A DNA stretch of 64,000 nt, from contig NC_133526.1 in the NCBI RefSeq assembly GCF_048544455.1, forward strand, positions 11,424,001 through 11,488,000, given 5' to 3'. Origin of the DNA: Silene latifolia. Its lineage: Eukaryota; Streptophyta; Magnoliopsida; Caryophyllales; Caryophyllaceae. Positions 59,101 to 64,000 of the stretch are shown one piece after another. The number at the start of each line of letters is the position of its first letter. The first letter of the stretch is position 1. The notes beneath the pieces are model-generated. The model was not told the origin of the DNA. It did not search any database and saw nothing but the letters and a program-made list of their open reading frames with translations. A program made the translations under genes and the position numbers.

Positions 59101-62100
59101 TCGTTTGGTTTTGTTTCTCGTTACTCGTACTGTATCATTTTTCACCTTTTTCCAGGAACCGATTGTAATCAATCAATCAATCAATCAATACTATATATTA
59201 AATCCGGAAACCAAGGGACTTCAATGTAATTAAAGAAAGTTATACAAATTAATTATACTATATAGTTTTAAATCACTAGCCCCATGTGATGGACCCGATT
59301 AAGGGATCACAATGCAAATATTATATAATTTGGATTAAAATTAAATTATATAGAAGCTTGGTAATTTTCCTAAACATTTGTAAGAGACTAAAACATGGTC
59401 AATTTCCTTAAAATAAAATAAAATAATTAATTAAGATGGTCAATTTTAAGGAGACTAAAAAGAAAGAAGATGCTTGGTAATTTTCCTAAATATTTATGGA
59501 AGACTAGAAGATGGTCAATTTCCTTAAAATAATATAATTAATTAGTATAAACATACGCACTTATGGTATTAATTATTATCATAATAAAATTATATATTAA
59601 ATTTAAAATCTATGCAATTTTATTAAATTTTATAGTTTATTAGAAGTATAGAGATGTAATATATAATATTACATAAGTATAATGTAATATAACATACAAA
59701 ATATAATATATAAGTAGGTTATAAATAATTCAAGTTAGATTCCATAATATATAATATTGCACAATTCTTTCGATTTGATTTAATGTATATATGTAATATA
59801 TTTATATAAATATATATGCTCTTCAAATTACATGCCTAAGTAGTAAAAGTAATTTCGTCAGTAAAGAAAAGAATTGTAGTACCATTGGATATAGTTATAT
59901 GATAATAGTCACTCATTTGAATAGTAAAAGTAACAATATTATCAGCGAGATTAGTGAAAGTGGTAGAAACAACAACGGGAGTAGTGAAATAATCAATATT
60001 AATGCGGCAATAGTGAAAGTAACAATAATTACGGCGGGAGTAGTGAAATTATCAATATTAATGCGGCAGTAGTGACAGTAACAATAATTACGGCGGAAGT
60101 AGTGAAATTAACAATAATTACGGGGAAGTAGTGAAATGTTATTATTATTGTTTCATTATTAATAAGAGTAAAATATTAGTAGCGGGAGTAGTGAATTTGT
60201 CTCAAAATTTATTTCATCGTAATTTTAGGATATGTCATAGCAAAATATATTAATGATAAATTTATGGGTATGCAACTTTAAGTAATTTTATTTAATGAAA
60301 AAAAAAATTAATGGCAAGTACAGATAGCCCGGGCGAAGCCGGGCACCAATACTAGTCTTAGTTTTATTTTTGCAACCTATTTTACTAGCCTTTGGGATAG
60401 GAAGCCCGAAAACCACAAACAAGTAGTCATACAATGCCTGCCTTACTTCCTCGTTTGTTTGTTGGCATCTCCAAGCCCATATTCCTTGATTTTAGTTTCT
60501 TGCCGTAGAAGTTGATGGTCTTACTTATGATTTTGTTTTTCTGTCCAGTTTATTGCTGGATGCGGTAGGTTTTTTGAGGGTACAGCAGAACAGATGTACC
60601 AGTCACTTTGTGTTACGTTGGGATCTTTGCCTAAGCCTACTCAAGTTTATTGTGGTCATGAGGTAAGTTATGTGAAGAATGTGTATTCTCAAAGGAGAAT
60701 TATTTATTATGTGGTTTAAATTCCCGGCAAATTTGAGTTCTTCTGAAAGTGGACATAAGAGCAATTACTCCTGCTACTTAGCGGCTTTCCCAAGGTGCTG
60801 TGACTATTTCATCAGATGGTGGTTCCTCTGTACAAAACAATGTTTTAGACAAATGAATTTAGACTAAAAATTATAGCCTAATGGAGTAATAAAGTACCTT
60901 GTAATACATGGGAATCCTTATAGTGCGCTCCACCTCTTGTTCGTTTCAGTACACAGTGAAGAATCTCCAGTTTGCTTTGACAGTTGAACCCGAAAATACT
61001 AAGATAGTGGAAAAATTGACATGGTCTCAAAATCAGGAAAAAGCTAGTCTTCCCACGGTTCCTTCAACCATTGAAGAAGAGCTGGAAACTAACCCATTTA
61101 TGCGAGTTGAAATATCCGAGCTTCAGGTAATTTGTCACTTTCTTTTAGTTACTGTGATCTAAGTTATATGGTTTATATAAGATTATTACAGTTTGATGCA
61201 TATGAATTGATGCTGTCACTATTCTGATTTTACCTTTTCTTTATTTTTGGTGAATTGTTTGGAATGTTCCAAGCGTCTTGTCATAAGTGTTAGATTTCTC
61301 TAACATGCCTTAATACTCCCCTTTGATTTGAAATGGTAACGAGTGTGGGGTTACTGTTACCAAGAATATTGTGATGTAGCACTTCTGTAGTTTCAACTTT
61401 CAAGTGAGAAGAATCTAAGACCCATATAACCATATGTAATGTACGGATGTTTCTAAGGAAGAATAGTTAGACACTTAGACCAAAGAGTTTTGGCTTTCTA
61501 ATTTGCCATGGCTTTAGAAAGGGGTCTCTATGGCTTTATGTGAACTGATGTCTACCGTGTCCTAGTTTTTTGTTAAAGAATTATTGACTTTTGCTTGGGG
61601 TAGTAATGTTTTCTCATGTTCAACAAACCCATCCTTTGTGCATCGTGAAATCCTATATTGGTCTGTGGAGAGTGAAATTTGGACCTCCCAGAACAGGAAG
61701 TTGAGAGAAAGACAACAGATGGAAGGCGTGCTCTCTGGAGATTGTGGTGTGAATGTGTGATCAATCTTGAAAAATTAGATCATCCCCTCAAAGGCCACGC
61801 GTATTGCATTCAATGTTTGAAGGAATGCTATCTGTAATTTGTGTTGATTTTGGGTCATATATCTAAATTTACGGGTTCATGACACTAAGAATGTGGGTCG
61901 GTATGCTGGCCAGGTCTGTTTTTGACAATTCAACTATCTTAGATGCAACTTGCCGCATGTTCCGGACACAATTCAACTATCTTTTAAGTTAGACTTTCAT
62001 GTTTTCGGTCTGATGAAGTGTCGAAACTTTATATCCGGTTGCGCTACCGAATACACAACTGATTACCAAGGTCAAATGTCAAAGTAATATAGGTAGATGC

Positions 62101-63213
62101 GCATTTACTTTTTATTTATTTGTCCCTTGAGGATCTTACCTATTGTGGGCCTAGAGCTAGAGGTGGCGATCTGACTCGAAAAACATCCCAACACGAAGTT
62201 AACGACTTAGGGTTAAGATGCTGCAACTTGTAACTATTTAAGTAATTGGGTCTTCACGGACACGACACGAAATTTATTTCGATCGGGTTAGGGTTTTGAG
62301 GTTTTTTCTTACAAGAACTCGGCACGAATAACTTATTAATTTAAATGCGTCGTAATTGGACATAATTTGGGTGGATTGTCACATTAACCTACCTATGCTC
62401 TTAAAAAATACTTGCTCCTTTGCATTGAATTCTTTATGTTTGTTTTTTGAGCACTATTCATAAGTGAGAAGAGTCCTCAATAGTTAATACAACTTCTAAT
62501 AAGTATAACATAAAAGATAGTCATGTGAGATCTTTGATTAAATTGTCTTACCGAGTGCATTATGAATATCGAACTTTTGTAATTTTTAGTAGTATGGTAC
62601 TAAAGATATGAACAAAAGAAAACGAGCATTGATATACGTGCATAAAGCAAACATAAAGAATTCAATGGAACGAATGAAGTAAGGCATATCATAATCGCTA
62701 CTGTGTTAATAATTTATACCGGTTAGTTGTGTTAGTTGTTTTAATTGGTTATACGGGTCAAGAGGATTGAAAATGCTTCAACCTCTTAAACGGGTTAAAC
62801 AAGTCGGTTTGGGTTATAGAAAAGTTAAATGGGTTGGGATACAATGGAGGATTAGGGTTGAGATAGTGGACATTTTTATGTCATTGGTCCTGGTTCAGGT
62901 TTAGGGGATAATGATCAATTTAAAGTCCAACACGGACACAAACCCGATACGACCGGATCTATTTGTGAGGTTTGGTTGTGGTTAAGTGGTTATTCATTCG
63001 CAAGGTGGCCTCTGAAAATTGAATGGGTTAAATCTCAATTCTCATGGAGAACAATTGTGCAATTTGTGCCTTCATGTATTATCCTGTTTTCTATTTGATG
63101 CCTCGATTCTAATGTGAAATTCACTATACACATTGCAGCAAAAGGTCGGCTGCAGCTCCCCCATAGAAGCGCTTCGAGAAATCAGGAAACTGAAAGATAA
63201 CTGGAGAGGTTGA
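53167..63213 (+). CDS. GLX2-2: Cytosolic glyoxalase II (hydroxyacylglutathione hydrolase), seven exons, 258 aa
   Basis: Hydrolyses S-D-lactoylglutathione to D-lactate and glutathione, the second step of methylglyoxal detoxification, in the cytosol (no targeting peptide before [16 protein letters not shown]). Exons: 53167-53213, 53300-53422, 57570-57731, 58817-58895, 60549-60662, 60950-61126, 63139-63213. All introns are GT-AG and the 777 nt join without a stop. The fold is metallo-beta-lactamase: THKHWDH gives ligands H54, H56, D58 and H59, and the others are H112 (CHTLGH), D135 (FTGDTL) and H174 (YCGHE). The exon 2/3 junction splits the motif at W57. Length equals the plant cytosolic enzyme. 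ATG is chosen because it opens the conserved N-terminus. Intron 2 (4.1 kb), intron 4 (1.7 kb) and intron 6 (2.0 kb) are swollen by repeats. No sign of inactivation. Confidence 0.96.
53793..54000. mobile_element. Stowaway-type MITE in intron 2
   Basis: Inverted ends CTCCCTCTGTCCCGGTCA and TGACCGGGACGGAGGGAG flanked by TA on both sides, the Tc1/mariner target. 208 bp, no ORF. Confidence 0.9.
54554..54731. mobile_element. hAT-type MITE in intron 2
   Basis: Terminal inverted repeats CTGTGTTACTCCGAC and its near complement GTCAGAGTAACATAG (13 of 15 match), flanked by the 8-bp duplication GATCTCAT at 54546-54553 and 54732-54739. The interior is full of CGACACG/CGTGTCG inverted pairs. An 8-bp duplication is characteristic of hAT transposons. 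Confidence 0.82.
55216..56860. repeat. Imperfect direct duplication around inserted DNA, intron 2
   Basis: Block 55216-55645 recurs at 56387-56860 (for example agctgcaattaggggcaaa, gttagattctttgaagatg, gatgacttgatggtgggtag). Between them are 740 bp including plastid-derived DNA. The right copy has about 80 extra bases at 56571-56650 made of local sequence copied again. Confidence 0.82.
56020..56345 (-). pseudogene. rpoC2: Plastid DNA insert: rpoC2 fragment
   Basis: Read on the minus strand, 56344-56126 encodes [19 protein letters not shown] and [20 protein letters not shown], which I recognise as plastid RNA polymerase beta'' subunit. Further rpoC2 sequence ([10 protein letters not shown]) follows to about 56020 with frameshifts. 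It is a nuclear copy of plastid DNA and cannot be functional. Origin of 55650-56019 is unclear. Confidence 0.78.
58325..58466 (+). mobile_element. SINE 3' fragment (TS-like, TTG tail), intron 3
   Basis: The text aagggtaaggctgcgtaca ... ccttaccccgcaatttgcg ... cactggggtaatg followed by (TTG)n at 58451-58466 is the tRNA-derived plant SINE 3' region. The 5' part with A and B boxes is not clear (only a B-box-like ggtcattcgaaaac), so it may be truncated. Confidence 0.7.
59185..60355 (+). mobile_element. Non-autonomous Helitron H2 (1171 bp), intron 4
   Basis: 5' end TCAATACTATATATTAAATC preceded by A. 3' hairpin GCCCGGGCGAAGCCGGGC at 60327-60344, then a short spacer and CTAG at 60352-60355 followed by T. 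Both ends fit plant Helitrons, which insert between A and T without duplication. No helicase ORF. Confidence 0.82.
59930..60150. repeat. Minisatellite inside Helitron H2
   Basis: Units of about 60 bp built from agtagtgaaa, aacaataattacgg and atcaatattaatgcgg. Two units are near identical at about 59990-60110, with decaying copies on both sides. Confidence 0.8.
61127..63138 (+). other. Intron 6 of glyoxalase II
   Basis: 2.0 kb, GT-AG. No convincing ORF or bounded element. The stretch 62150-62960 has loosely repeated 'gggttgggttagg'-type text that may be a worn transposon. Confidence 0.6.
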
Positions 63214-63334
63214 CTAAGGATTCCTCTACATGTGCGTTCTGGTTTGTAACTATGCAGAGTATAAAGATGCAGTTTCGTTGTATACAAGCTTTTAGCGCTC
63301 CAGGTTTCTTATATACTTCGTAAAAGTCTGTATG

Positions 63335-63340
63335 AATAAA
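63335..63340 (+). terminator. Polyadenylation signal of glyoxalase II
   Basis: AATAAA, 122 bases after the stop codon, in a T-rich context. Confidence 0.6.
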
Positions 63341-63977
63341 TGCACCGAAAGTAGTGACCATCTACACTGAGAAGGTTTCATAAAAGAATATTGTCAAAAC
63401 TATGGAGTTAAGAAGAAAAAGTCTGCTAAACAGATGACGACTGTTGATCCGTGATGCGACTGTTTGGAGTAGGGTAATTTAAGGTTCACAACTTCTGGTT
63501 TAAGACAGATATATTCATCTTAAACCACGAAACAGGTCAAATAGATAGATTAGACAAGAAGTTGAAAGCGTAGGGAATGACAAACCAATGTCCCATACAT
63601 GAGACATGAAAGTTGATTTGCTTACCCTTGAAGAATAGTATCATTTCTCATACATCAGATAATCCATAGAAGTATACAACCCACACAAATGTGACAATTT
63701 CACCCTAAAATAGGCATGCTGAGACCCTAAGAGATTGTTGTTATAGAGTCCTTCCCCCCTCCCACTTGCCCTACAAACTGCAAGATTTTTTATGTGACAA
63801 TTTCACCCTAACCAGTATAAATCTTGGACTGGTCTGATTCCACTGACTCAGCGCGTCACACCGGGCTGCCTTTGGACTTCTCCCTCGAGCTATAGGAGTT
63901 CCAAGCCTTGCCGTATACGAACACCTTCAAGTCTCAGGCTTGATGCATCCTCGTGTTTAGCCCAAGTCGAACCTTGG
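63341..63977. other. 3' flank of glyoxalase II and likely interior of element D
   Basis: No gene. The GC-richer part from about 63740 to 63977 probably belongs to element D because it leads without a break into its PBS. Confidence 0.4.
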
Positions 63978-64000
63978 GCTCTGATACCACTTGTTATGCG
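63978..64000 (-). mobile_element. Element D: PBS and edge of 5' LTR
   Basis: On the minus strand TGGTATCAGAGC (initiator tRNA-Met primer site, 63989-63978) follows two bases after an LTR end CGCATAACA (64000-63992). The LTR lies beyond the window, and its internal region points back toward the gene. Confidence 0.7.

Noticed and set aside
61573..61764. 63-codon minus-strand frame in intron 6
   Set aside because: Short, no recognisable motif, inside an intron of a well-supported gene.

Overview
The window is plant nuclear DNA from a eudicot. The evidence is a spliced housekeeping gene with GT-AG introns and several plant-type transposable elements: Ty3/gypsy Tat and chromovirus (Tekay-like) elements, Ty1/copia, Helitrons, Stowaway and hAT MITEs, a TS-type SINE and a plastid DNA insert. 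The two large Tat elements resemble the Retand group first described in Silene (Caryophyllaceae). A Caryophyllales host is therefore plausible, but this is inference.

Layout. (1) 1-17798: Tat/Retand-like element 'A1' on the + strand. It has a partial 5' LTR, PBS, gag, protease, RT, two RNase H domains and integrase, all frameshifted. Two intron-containing genes follow on the minus strand (a DUF7745-like gene and a plant-mobile-domain gene), then tandem repeats, a PPT and a complete 2.39 kb 3' LTR. (2) 17799-18624: an 826 bp copia fragment that also occurs at 45136-45961. (3) 18625-46767: a nest of minus-strand elements. Copia 'E' (44312-46767) was entered by chromovirus 'C' (5' LTR 41215-44311; internal parts 18625-21515 and 41186-41214). 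C was entered by Tekay-like 'B' (21516-41180, target duplication CGTGC). B was entered by the gag-only Retand derivative 'A2' (28456-39818, target duplication GGTTT). (4) 46768-51306: a decayed Tat element 'F' on the + strand with one likely LTR. (5) 51307-53166: AT-rich DNA with a probable Helitron and a MITE. (6) 53167-63213: the only conventional host gene, cytosolic glyoxalase II (hydroxyacylglutathione hydrolase), with seven exons encoding 258 residues and every metal ligand present. Its introns hold a Stowaway MITE, a hAT-type MITE, a duplicated block around an rpoC2 plastid fragment, a SINE and a Helitron. (7) 63978-64000: the PBS and LTR edge of a further minus-strand retroelement 'D'.

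How it fits together. About 80% of the window is LTR retrotransposon. None of the elements has an uninterrupted pol, so any mobility would need proteins from elsewhere. The least expected content is the pair of spliced antisense genes inside A1, the regularly spaced GC palindromic modules in Retand-type LTRs, and the repeated 14-bp palindrome in element B.
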